From Alphaproteobacteria bacterium (lineage in GTDB: Bacteria > Pseudomonadota > Alphaproteobacteria > RUG11792): 6,820 bases of DNA. The stretch covers positions 1 through 6,820 of the forward strand of contig JAFSTL010000085.1 of NCBI GenBank assembly GCA_017450545.1, in the 5' to 3' direction. The notes below the pieces were generated by a model. That model had not been told where the DNA came from, did no database searches, and saw nothing but the letters and a program-made list of their open reading frames with translations. The translations under genes were made by a program, and so were the position numbers. Positions 1-5,753 of the stretch are shown in pieces. Position 1 is the stretch's first letter. Each line of letters begins with the position of its first letter.

Positions 1-166
1 CCTGCGATTTCATTATGCTTTCATCGTAACGCATAATAGGGAAAAACTCAGGGGATCTTGGTAAAACGCATTTCTTCACATAGACAAAATAGACGACTAA
101 TTCTCCAATTATATTTCCAATTTCTTCAAATGATGAATTGTAATCTATCTCACCTAATTTAGCAGT
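1..166 (-). pseudogene. Open frame without a start, possible remnant of a longer gene
   Basis: On the minus strand an open frame of 55 codons runs from just after a TAA (167-169) to the window edge. It reads in part LGEIDYNSSFEEIGN and SPEFFPIMRYDESIM, which looks like ordinary protein. No ATG, GTG or TTG with a ribosome binding site stands at its beginning; the first in-frame candidates (GTG, then ATG) lie well inside it. It is in the same frame as the small gene at 194-457, separated from it only by stops at 194-196 and 167-169. The two may therefore be parts of one gene broken by stop codons, or the frame may belong to a separate gene starting internally and continuing outside the window. 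I do not recognise the protein. Confidence 0.3.
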
Positions 167-193
167 TTATATCCAGCTTGGCGTATCTTTGCG

Positions 194-457
194 TTACTTC
201 AACAAATGTAAAGCAACCATAAATCCTCTTTTTATTAATTCCAGTTCTTCTTTTGTTGCTTTCATATAAAGTTTTTTCCATTCCGACCACTCTTTAGGGC
301 TCCAACTATGCAAATACTTTTCTTCATACAAATCCTCATATTCCGCTTGCCAGCCTTCACTAAGTATGCAAGCGAACAAAATCTCAGAAATATAACCTGG
401 ACCAGTTTTGCCGTGCTCATAACGCGCCACTTCTTCACTCTCCTTATTCTTAAGCAT
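194..457 (-). CDS. Small hypothetical protein (87 aa)
   Basis: This is an 87-residue soluble, mostly helical and charged protein that I do not recognise. It is rich in Glu, Lys and aromatic residues (for example HSWSPKEWSEWKKLY around residues 50-64), with no signal peptide, membrane segment or known motif. The ATG at 455-457 is preceded by AAGG about seven bases upstream, which supports this start. It is transcribed away from the secreted-protein gene at 690. The frame stays open after two further stops (see 1-166), so it may be the front part of a longer, interrupted gene. It could also be a genuine short protein. The reading is supported by the ribosome binding site and coding-like composition only. 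Confidence 0.5.
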   Translation of the reverse strand: MLKNKESEEVARYEHGKTGPGYISEILFACILSEGWQAEYEDLYEEKYLHSWSPKEWSEWKKLYMKATKEELELIKRGFMVALHLLK

Positions 458-592
458 AATATACCTTATAGTCGAATGTCAATTGCTTCCGACGATTAAA
501 TTGCTTTAATACAAAGAACTTATGACTATATATATGCAATATTATCAATGATGCTCTAAGAATTGTTAACTTACGAATTATACAAACAATAT

Positions 593-606
593 TTTTTTGC
601 AAAAAA
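593..606 (+). promoter_or_regulatory. A/T tract, possible UP element
   Basis: A symmetrical run of six T, GC, six A lies about 48 to 61 bases before the expected transcription start. This is where the alpha subunit of RNA polymerase contacts UP elements. It would strengthen the promoter at 619-647. Position and composition are seen; the function is inferred. Confidence 0.35.
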
Positions 607-618
607 TGTCATTTGGGG

Positions 619-647
619 TTGACACGCGCCAAAATGTGTTATATACT
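619..647 (+). promoter_or_regulatory. Near-consensus sigma70 promoter
   Basis: A perfect TTGACA (619-624) is followed by a 17-base spacer and TATACT (642-647, five of six matches). Transcription should start near 653-655, giving a leader of about 30 bases before the secreted-protein gene. This placement rules out the upstream in-frame starts at 597 and 606 and supports the start at 684 or 690. It is the strongest promoter match in the window. Confidence 0.8.
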
Positions 648-657
648 ATACGTATAG
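646..657. promoter_or_regulatory. 12-bp palindrome at the transcription start
   Basis: CTATACGTATAG is a perfect palindrome covering the end of the -10 box and the expected transcription start. Its position would suit a repressor operator. It is short and AT-rich, so it may also have arisen by chance. No regulator gene is visible nearby. Confidence 0.3.
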
Positions 658-673
658 GATATTTTTTAAGAGC

Positions 674-678
674 AGGAG
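674..678 (+). promoter_or_regulatory. Ribosome binding site of the secreted-protein gene
   Basis: AGGAG stands five bases before a GTG (684-686) and eleven before the ATG (690-692) in the same frame. Both starts give a good signal peptide. The GTG has the better spacing and the ATG the more usual codon, so the protein may begin two residues earlier than annotated. Confidence 0.6.
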
Positions 679-689
679 AGCTTGTGAAA

Positions 690-1550
690 ATGAAAAAAGC
701 TTTGTTAAGCTTGTTAGTGTTTCCGGCAATGGTCAATGGCGTTGTTGCGATGGAGGACGAGGGGTTAGCGAAAACGGATAACAATATAGCTGATAGAGGT
801 CAATTTGATCTATCAAACAGTGCAAATTTGGAAAAATTATACTTCCAACACTGGAATCAGAACTACGACCAAAATAACATCATAGAAAATCTAGGTCTTG
901 ATGAGGAAGAATACTCCGAATCGATTGAGAACATAAAGCAACTGGGATTGTCTGCAATAAGTCACAGTATAAATGGGGTGGAAACTGAACTTAGTGTTGA
1001 TGAACTAGTGGAACCGTTCCGTGACATACTGATAACAACAGGACAAGGTGAGAAAGAAGATGTAATAGATTATCTGGATAGGCTGAGTATAAGTAATTAT
1101 AATTATGTCGTCCTAGAGAACTTATTGTATATGATAGCGGAAAAGGAAGTACAATCTAACACACAGGAATTGTTAGACCTGATACAAGTCAAAATAATAC
1201 AACGTACAGAGCAAGCGGCAACAGCCACCGCAGACAGCATAATGCAAAAGCTAGCAAAATCAATAGAAGACGTGGAAGCGTATGTGAATGCAGGCGCAGT
1301 TGATATGTTCATCACACAATTTTTAGATAACACAGAATATAAAATAAATAAACAGAATGCCTTGTTCTATAATATCGACGATATACAAATACAAAAACCG
1401 TACAAACTCGACGAATCGCTTGCCATCAAAATGCTCGAAGAGAAACGTAAAGCACAGAGAAACAATGATGTAATCGAGTTTGAATTAGAAGAAAAAGAGA
1501 CAGAAGGAAACGACACCAATTCTTTCAGATTATTTAATGATGGAGATTAG
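690..1550 (+). CDS. Secreted acidic protein of unknown family
   Basis: The gene encodes a 286-residue protein that I cannot assign to a family. Residues 1-20 form a typical Sec signal peptide: Lys-Lys after Met, a hydrophobic core (ALLSLLVFPAMV) and NGVVA before the likely cleavage point ahead of MEDEG. It is not a lipoprotein, as there is no lipobox cysteine. The mature part has no cysteine, is strongly acidic and looks mainly helical: a low-complexity, Asn/Asp-rich beginning (about 30-65), a helical middle (about 75-215, including QRTEQAATATADSIMQKLA) and a charged tail rich in Glu, Lys, Asn and Asp (248-286). No second membrane segment or enzyme motif is seen. It is a single-gene unit behind a very strong promoter. 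A periplasmic or exported, perhaps host-directed, role is a guess. The longer frame reaching back to 597 is rejected because it overlaps the promoter. Confidence 0.8.
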   Translation: MKKALLSLLVFPAMVNGVVAMEDEGLAKTDNNIADRGQFDLSNSANLEKLYFQHWNQNYDQNNIIENLGLDEEEYSESIENIKQLGLSAISHSINGVETELSVDELVEPFRDILITTGQGEKEDVIDYLDRLSISNYNYVVLENLLYMIAEKEVQSNTQELLDLIQVKIIQRTEQAATATADSIMQKLAKSIEDVEAYVNAGAVDMFITQFLDNTEYKINKQNALFYNIDDIQIQKPYKLDESLAIKMLEEKRKAQRNNDVIEFELEEKETEGNDTNSFRLFNDGD

Positions 1551-1565
1551 ATAAATCTTCACTCC

Positions 1566-1602
1566 AAACAAAAATGAAGGGAGCGACGCACCAGCTCTCT
1601 TC
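1566..1602 (-). terminator. Hairpin terminator after lpxD
   Basis: Bases 1576-1584 and 1594-1602 (GAAGGGAGC / GCTCTCTTC) form a nine-pair stem with a nine-base loop. On the minus strand the stem is followed by ATTTTTGTTTG, a T-rich tail that fits an intrinsic terminator just past the lpxD stop; in that RNA the stem has one A-C mismatch. Read rightward the stem is fully paired with one G-U, but no T run follows, so it would end the secreted-protein transcript less well. Confidence 0.55.
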
Positions 1603-1613
1603 GAGATGTCATA

Positions 1614-2684
1614 TCACCATCCTAAAAGATGTTTCAGTTTTGCAAAAAGCCCTTGAGGAGCTGATTTAATTCTGGATAGTTTCTGCAGCGTTATCGTTTG
1701 TCTATGCCAAGACGAAATGTCTGTGGCTGGCGAACCGGCAACCTTTTTACCTGAATCTATATTTCGCATAACTCCTGATTGAGCTGCTATCGTCACATTA
1801 TCTCCTATAGACAGATGCCCAGATATTCCAACTTGTCCGCCCAAAAAACAACGATTGCCTATCTTGGAACTCCCTGCAATGCCAGTCTGCGCAGCTATCA
1901 CGCAATAATCACCAATTTCGACATTATGTGCGACATGAACTAAGTTGTCAATACGACAGTGAGAACCAATCACCGTATCGTTCATGCTTCCCCTGTCTAT
2001 CGTACAGTTTGCGCCTATTTGAACATCATCCCCGATCAAAACTCTTCCAATCTGCAAAACGTCGGTAACTCCGTTTTTTCCGACGTGAAAGCCAAATCCT
2101 TGCTGTCCAATTCTGGCGCCTGATTTGATATACGCACTTCGTCCAATTATCGCAAAACCAATCGTGACGTTTGACTCAATGTGTGAATTTTCTCCAATTT
2201 CTACTCCAGGCAATATAGTCACATTACTTCCGATAAATGTCCCTTTTTTGATGACTACATCATCCAAAATTGTCACATAATCAGATATATAACATCCTTC
2301 CTCTATCGTTGCAGTTTGCGAAATACTTGCACGCGGTGAAATATAACCTTGGTTAGATGCATATTTTATCGAGTAAAACTCCTTAAGTAACAATGCGTGC
2401 GCATAATACGGTTCCTCCACAACCAAAGCTATCGTGTTCTCAGGCACCAGATGTTCATGTTGTTTTGTTATAACGCAAGCGTATGCGTTTGTTTTTGACA
2501 AAGCTTCAGCATATTTTGCGTTGTGAAAAAACGTTATTTCCGTATTGCTTGCATTATCCAATCGAGCAACATCAGTTATACCCTTCCGAAGGGAGCCTTT
2601 GGGCGGCATATCAATATTAAGCAATTTGCAAATTTTGCCAAATTCAATGTAGGTTTTCTTTTCAAAAAATCTATTTTCGTTCAT
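1614..2684 (-). CDS. lpxD: UDP-3-O-acylglucosamine N-acyltransferase LpxD
   Basis: LpxD catalyses the third step of lipid A synthesis, transferring a 3-hydroxyacyl chain from acyl carrier protein to the 2-amino group of UDP-3-O-acylglucosamine in the cytoplasm. The 356-residue protein has the usual length. It has an N-terminal uridine-binding domain (about 1-110), then a left-handed beta helix of hexapeptide repeats (about 115-305; for example VTILPGVEIGENSHIESNV) and a C-terminal helical tail. The signature IGQQGFGF is at 192-199. The catalytic base is the histidine of VAHNVEIGD (His253). The start is fixed by AAGGAG (2693-2698) eight bases upstream and by a four-base ATGA overlap with the Skp-like gene. 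It is the last gene of the operon: fabZ and lpxA, which usually follow, are not here, and a hairpin comes next instead. Confidence 0.97.
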   Translation of the reverse strand: MNENRFFEKKTYIEFGKICKLLNIDMPPKGSLRKGITDVARLDNASNTEITFFHNAKYAEALSKTNAYACVITKQHEHLVPENTIALVVEEPYYAHALLLKEFYSIKYASNQGYISPRASISQTATIEEGCYISDYVTILDDVVIKKGTFIGSNVTILPGVEIGENSHIESNVTIGFAIIGRSAYIKSGARIGQQGFGFHVGKNGVTDVLQIGRVLIGDDVQIGANCTIDRGSMNDTVIGSHCRIDNLVHVAHNVEIGDYCVIAAQTGIAGSSKIGNRCFLGGQVGISGHLSIGDNVTIAAQSGVMRNIDSGKKVAGSPATDISSWHRQTITLQKLSRIKSAPQGLFAKLKHLLGW

Positions 2685-3289
2685 TTATCCAACTCCTTTA
2701 AATCTATTGTAGGCATCGTGGTGTTTAGCTTATCTATCACAATATCAGTCATATCTATAGTCTTTCTATTATAAAAGACGTGTATTGTATCTATTGTCCA
2801 TTTGTTCAAAACAATATCTATCTTCTCTTTTTTTGCAATATCGCCAATAAGTTGCAATAACTTGTCTTGTATAAACGAGACCAGCTTTTTATCTAGATCC
2901 TTGATAGCTCGCATTTTTTTGTTATACAATTTTGCCTTATCTCGCCATTTTATGTCAAGAGCATTGAGCTTTAATCTTCTCTGCTTGTCGTTTAGCTTTT
3001 TGTTCTTGTTGATTTCATCCATTTGCTTTTGCATTTTTTCGGAATCTTCGCGTATCACAGCCAAAACCTTTGTGACTTTCTCAGCAACGTTCCTGTGCGC
3101 TTCAAAACACTTCGCTTCTTGTTTCAATCGCATCCCGTCCACTATGCCAATACGCAACACTTCAAAATTTTTCGAAGGCTTGAGATTATTATAATCAGCA
3201 AAATAACTCACAACCGCGACTGCAATAGCAAATGCACCAAGAAATACCACGCTCCAAGTAAGGTTTCTCCAATGCTTTTGACAATCCAT
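2681..3289 (-). CDS. skp: Skp/OmpH-family periplasmic chaperone-like protein
   Basis: Skp/OmpH proteins hold unfolded outer-membrane proteins in the periplasm on their way to the BAM complex. The 202-residue product shows the family layout: an entry strand with IGIVDGMRLKQEAK (47-60), a long, highly charged helical hairpin (about 62-155, Lys/Glu/Gln-rich, the Skp 'tentacle'), and the closing beta part IDIVLNKWTID and IDMTDIVIDKLN (157-189), which resembles the conserved end of the family. The immediate downstream linkage to lpxD is classical. Odd points are a hydrophobic segment (about 12-30) with no convincing signal-peptidase site, so the protein may stay anchored in the inner membrane, and a sequence longer than the usual 160-170 residues. 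The start ATG follows AGG about nine bases upstream and six bases after the dut stop. Confidence 0.8.
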   Translation of the reverse strand: MDCQKHWRNLTWSVVFLGAFAIAVAVVSYFADYNNLKPSKNFEVLRIGIVDGMRLKQEAKCFEAHRNVAEKVTKVLAVIREDSEKMQKQMDEINKNKKLNDKQRRLKLNALDIKWRDKAKLYNKKMRAIKDLDKKLVSFIQDKLLQLIGDIAKKEKIDIVLNKWTIDTIHVFYNRKTIDMTDIVIDKLNTTMPTIDLKELDK

Positions 3290-3295
3290 GGTAAC

Positions 3296-3733
3296 TTACC
3301 TAATTCCTGTTGAGCCTAAGCCTCCGGTGTTTCGCTGCGTGCTTTCCAACTCGTCAAATTCTTGCCACGACACCTTCGCAAAAGGGATAATAATCAACTG
3401 AGCCAAGCGCATCCTATGCTCTATAATAAAGCTCTTGATTGAATGATTTATGAGTATCAGCTTGATTTCACCTCGGTAATCCGAATCTATTATCCCCGGT
3501 GAATTTAACACCACAACACCGTTTTTTGCAGCAATCCCCGACCGTGAACACACCATTCCAAAAAAATTTTCTGGTATCTCGCAGGCAAGCCCTGTCCCAA
3601 CAATTCGAACCTCGCCGGGCTTTATTTCAACATTTTCCTCTAGACATGCTCGCAAATCAGCTCCGGCACTATAGTTCGTTCCACACCCCGGCTCATGTGC
3701 ATCTTTATTTAATCTCTTAAACCTTATTATCAT
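3296..3733 (-). CDS. dut: Deoxyuridine 5'-triphosphate nucleotidohydrolase (dUTPase)
   Basis: dUTPase splits dUTP into dUMP and pyrophosphate, keeping uracil out of DNA and feeding thymidylate synthesis; it works as a cytoplasmic trimer. All five family motifs are present in the 145 residues: AGADLRA (23-29), CSRSGIAAK (62-70), the substrate loop NSPGIIDSDYRGEI (77-90) with the catalytic Asp83, RMRLAQLIIIPF (107-118), and the glycine-rich C-terminal arm RNTGGLGSTG (134-143). In the arm the usual Phe of GGFGSTG, which stacks on uracil, is Leu139. The start is well fixed by GAGGTG four bases before ATG. The gene overlaps the end of the HemY-like gene by 17 bases and is followed six bases later by the Skp-like gene. 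Confidence 0.97.
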   Translation of the reverse strand: MIIRFKRLNKDAHEPGCGTNYSAGADLRACLEENVEIKPGEVRIVGTGLACEIPENFFGMVCSRSGIAAKNGVVVLNSPGIIDSDYRGEIKLILINHSIKSFIIEHRMRLAQLIIIPFAKVSWQEFDELESTQRNTGGLGSTGIR

Positions 3734-4868
3734 TTTTCACCTCGTTATAAATCGGGATTATTTCAGGATTTTTTACCAAAAATTTAAAGATATCGGCAGT
3801 CTTATCTTCTGCCACCAATTTCCTCAACAGATCTCTCACTTGCACCATAAACTTTTTTTCAATGGCAATTAGCAACAAAATCCACAATTTCTCAATATTC
3901 AAATCTGGTATACATGCCATGGCATCTCTCGCCACCTCCAGAATAGCACTTTTTTGTGTTTCAAGCAAATATTTTGCAATCCCTCTGTGAGGATTCGTGG
4001 ATAACGTAAGCTTCATCATTTGCAACTGCCAGTCCACGTTATATTTATCAGATGAATGTAATTTAGCATATTCCAGCAGCTTATATAATATAGCTGTATT
4101 TTGAGGATATCTTTTATGAATATTTATCAGAATTTCTATCTTTTCTTCAAAATTATCGCAAATTTTAAAATCGATTAATCTTAATTCAATGGTATATCTC
4201 TCTATATATTTCAATGACAAATTATACTTAAATTTTTCTGGTTCAAATTCAAACTGTATCGAATTCTCTTTCGCCATTTTGGCTATTTCCACCAACTCGT
4301 CTTCTATCACGGTTACGTAACAGTCATAGGCTTTTATGACTTTTTCTGCAGATCTCACTGCTGATAACACTTCGCCGGCATTTATCCTCTTCTGCAACTG
4401 CATCTTTTCAATATATATATCTACACATTTTATTCCCGTTTTCGCAATATTTCTATAAGCAAAAATATCACTTTGCAACTTAACTCTTTTTAGGGCTAAT
4501 GCAATTTTTAATGACCGCAGATTTTCTGTTATCGATGTTTTTTTGTATAAATCCATGAAATGGTAATCATCAGAAACAATTAGTTGTGCGAGATTATGAA
4601 TTGATTTGTGCGTGTCGGTGTCAGTAGATTTGCGAAACAAAGACACAATACGTTTCACGATGCCCTTAAAAAGAAATCGGATAAAGAAAAGAACAACAAA
4701 TGCAAAGCAAACGACATATATTCCAATTGAAAAAGAGCTTTCTGATGTAAGAAATTCCAATGTAATCGGCTCCTGCGTGTATACATGCAAAGCAATTGGT
4801 CCGATCATTGCAACCAAAAATGCAAAAAGTTTTCGCAAGAACGTCACAAAATATTCCCGAAAAGACAT
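3717..4868 (-). CDS. HemY-like inner-membrane protein
   Basis: The 383-residue product has two transmembrane segments (about 12-30 and 47-68) joined by a short loop beginning TQEPITLEFL, then a long, helical, Lys-rich cytoplasmic part (about 80-383) that looks like degenerate tetratricopeptide or alpha-alpha repeats. This is the layout of the HemY N-terminal family of alphaproteobacteria, and the ends VVLFFIRFLFKGIVKRI and VQVRDLLRKLVAED also recall it. The exact function of the family is unsettled and a role in haem synthesis should not be assumed. The start is uncertain. The ATG at 4866-4868 gives the best family-like N terminus but has no clear ribosome binding site. A TTG at 4905-4907 overlaps the TssE-like stop as TTGA, and the frame stays open to a TTG at 4947-4949. 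Neighbours on both sides are on the same strand. Confidence 0.6.
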   Translation of the reverse strand: MSFREYFVTFLRKLFAFLVAMIGPIALHVYTQEPITLEFLTSESSFSIGIYVVCFAFVVLFFIRFLFKGIVKRIVSLFRKSTDTDTHKSIHNLAQLIVSDDYHFMDLYKKTSITENLRSLKIALALKRVKLQSDIFAYRNIAKTGIKCVDIYIEKMQLQKRINAGEVLSAVRSAEKVIKAYDCYVTVIEDELVEIAKMAKENSIQFEFEPEKFKYNLSLKYIERYTIELRLIDFKICDNFEEKIEILINIHKRYPQNTAILYKLLEYAKLHSSDKYNVDWQLQMMKLTLSTNPHRGIAKYLLETQKSAILEVARDAMACIPDLNIEKLWILLLIAIEKKFMVQVRDLLRKLVAEDKTADIFKFLVKNPEIIPIYNEVKNDNKV

Positions 4869-4903
4869 GCTATAGCTGATTTTATACAAAGTTGCCTGGA
4901 CGT

Positions 4904-5281
4904 TCAATATTCCAAAGAGAACGTATGCCCAAAACGAAAGTTTTGACAAGTGATAATCAATTCTATATTGAGAGATTGATGCAAATGATTACTTTGACAA
5001 TTCGTTATTGCAACATCGGATACTCGTGGTTCAAATTTTAATATTGCATTTCGACAATTTTCTTTAAACGTATTCAATGATTCAACAGAATTATCCATCG
5101 ATAGCAAATCCTGAATGCCATAAGCAAATGGAAATTTTATTCCACCTGGAGATTGGTGCCTTGACGATAGTATATTGCCTATTTCATCCACAATAGACTC
5201 AATCAACTCATTTTGACTTAAAAACGGCGTCTTTCTCACAAATTTCTGCAAAAATGGGGCATCTATGCGTTTGTCAATCAT
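4904..5281 (-). CDS. tssE: TssE / GPW-gp25-like type VI secretion baseplate protein
   Basis: TssE is the gp25-like wedge protein of the type VI secretion baseplate, where the contractile sheath begins to assemble. The 125-residue product has the right length and pattern: a helix ending EIGNILSSR (33-41), matching the family's '..LLNTR', then FAYGIQDL (52-59), matching 'YGlpDl', then the helix leading to KFEPRVSDVAI (82-92), matching the invariant 'FEPRL', and a closing pair of strands (LNIELIITC, 104-112). The FEPR motif and YGIQDL favour the type VI branch over phage W proteins. The ATG at 5279-5281 is preferred to a GTG two codons earlier, because AGGTGA of the ribosome binding site overlaps that GTG. 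It overlaps dsbB by eight bases. No sheath, tube or ATPase gene is visible, so the rest of the machine must lie elsewhere, if it exists. Confidence 0.72.
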   Translation of the reverse strand: MIDKRIDAPFLQKFVRKTPFLSQNELIESIVDEIGNILSSRHQSPGGIKFPFAYGIQDLLSMDNSVESLNTFKENCRNAILKFEPRVSDVAITNCQSNHLHQSLNIELIITCQNFRFGHTFSLEY

Positions 5282-5753
5282 CGTCACCTATGCGTCTGAT
5301 TAGACAGTCAGTGACATACGAGATGCTAGAAATCCAAAAAACAAACATTGCTGCAACAAAACTCCATAAAGTTGAGGAAATGCCGAATATTTTCCAGTTT
5401 ACGCGATCGCAATAGGCGATGTTGTTGGGTATTGAGGCGTCTTTATTCAATGCTTGTAATGTTGGCAATTCGACAACGCAACCGCGTGGAGCTTGCCACC
5501 AATGGTTTTCCACGCCGAGATGGTATAGTGCAAAGCTGACGGTCAGAAAACATATGAACGGACACATCACTCGCACACGGTGCATAAACAGTGAACATAA
5601 CGCAATTGCAAGGAATAGATAACGCGTTATCACGCAAAGCTGGCAAGGAACTTTATGCAACGCGATCTGAGCGATAACCGAACCACAAAACACGCAAATC
5701 GCAACCGAAAAAATCACATACCTTAAAAAAGACCGCCTCAAAAAGAACGTCAT
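5274..5753 (-). CDS. dsbB: Disulfide bond formation protein B (DsbB)
   Basis: DsbB sits in the inner membrane and re-oxidises DsbA, passing the electrons to quinones, so that exported proteins can form disulfide bonds. The 159-residue protein has four hydrophobic segments (about 10-30, 43-58, 64-80 and 126-146). The first cysteine pair is in VPCQLCVITRY (Cys37, Cys40), with the conserved Arg44 near the quinone site. After YHLGVENHWW (77-86) comes the second, more widely spaced pair, Cys92 and Cys115, in the periplasmic loop. All four catalytic cysteines are therefore present. The start ATG overlaps the stop of the PhzF-like gene as ATGA, with GGAG ten bases upstream. The TssE-like gene begins before its stop codon, which suggests coupled translation. 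Confidence 0.92.
   Translation of the reverse strand: MTFFLRRSFLRYVIFSVAICVFCGSVIAQIALHKVPCQLCVITRYLFLAIALCSLFMHRVRVMCPFICFLTVSFALYHLGVENHWWQAPRGCVVELPTLQALNKDASIPNNIAYCDRVNWKIFGISSTLWSFVAAMFVFWISSISYVTDCLIRRIGDDD

Larger units (their letters stand above)
458..689. other. Divergent intergenic region
   Basis: About 230 very AT-rich bases separate the small minus-strand gene from the plus-strand secreted-protein gene. It holds the strong rightward promoter, its A/T tract and the ribosome binding site listed separately. For the leftward gene I see only weak candidates: a perfect TATAAT on the minus strand (577-582) without a good -35, and a TTGACA (minus, about 479-484) with no properly spaced -10. 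An open frame upstream of 690 (from 597) overlaps the promoter and is not taken as coding. Confidence 0.6.

Noticed and set aside
597..689. N-terminal extension of the secreted-protein frame back to 597
   Set aside because: It overlaps the -35 and -10 boxes of a near-consensus promoter, and the signal peptide begins at 690. The extension is non-coding.
2523..3313. Plus-strand open frames opposite lpxD and the Skp-like gene
   Set aside because: They are antisense to clearly recognised genes, lack ribosome binding sites and resemble no protein.
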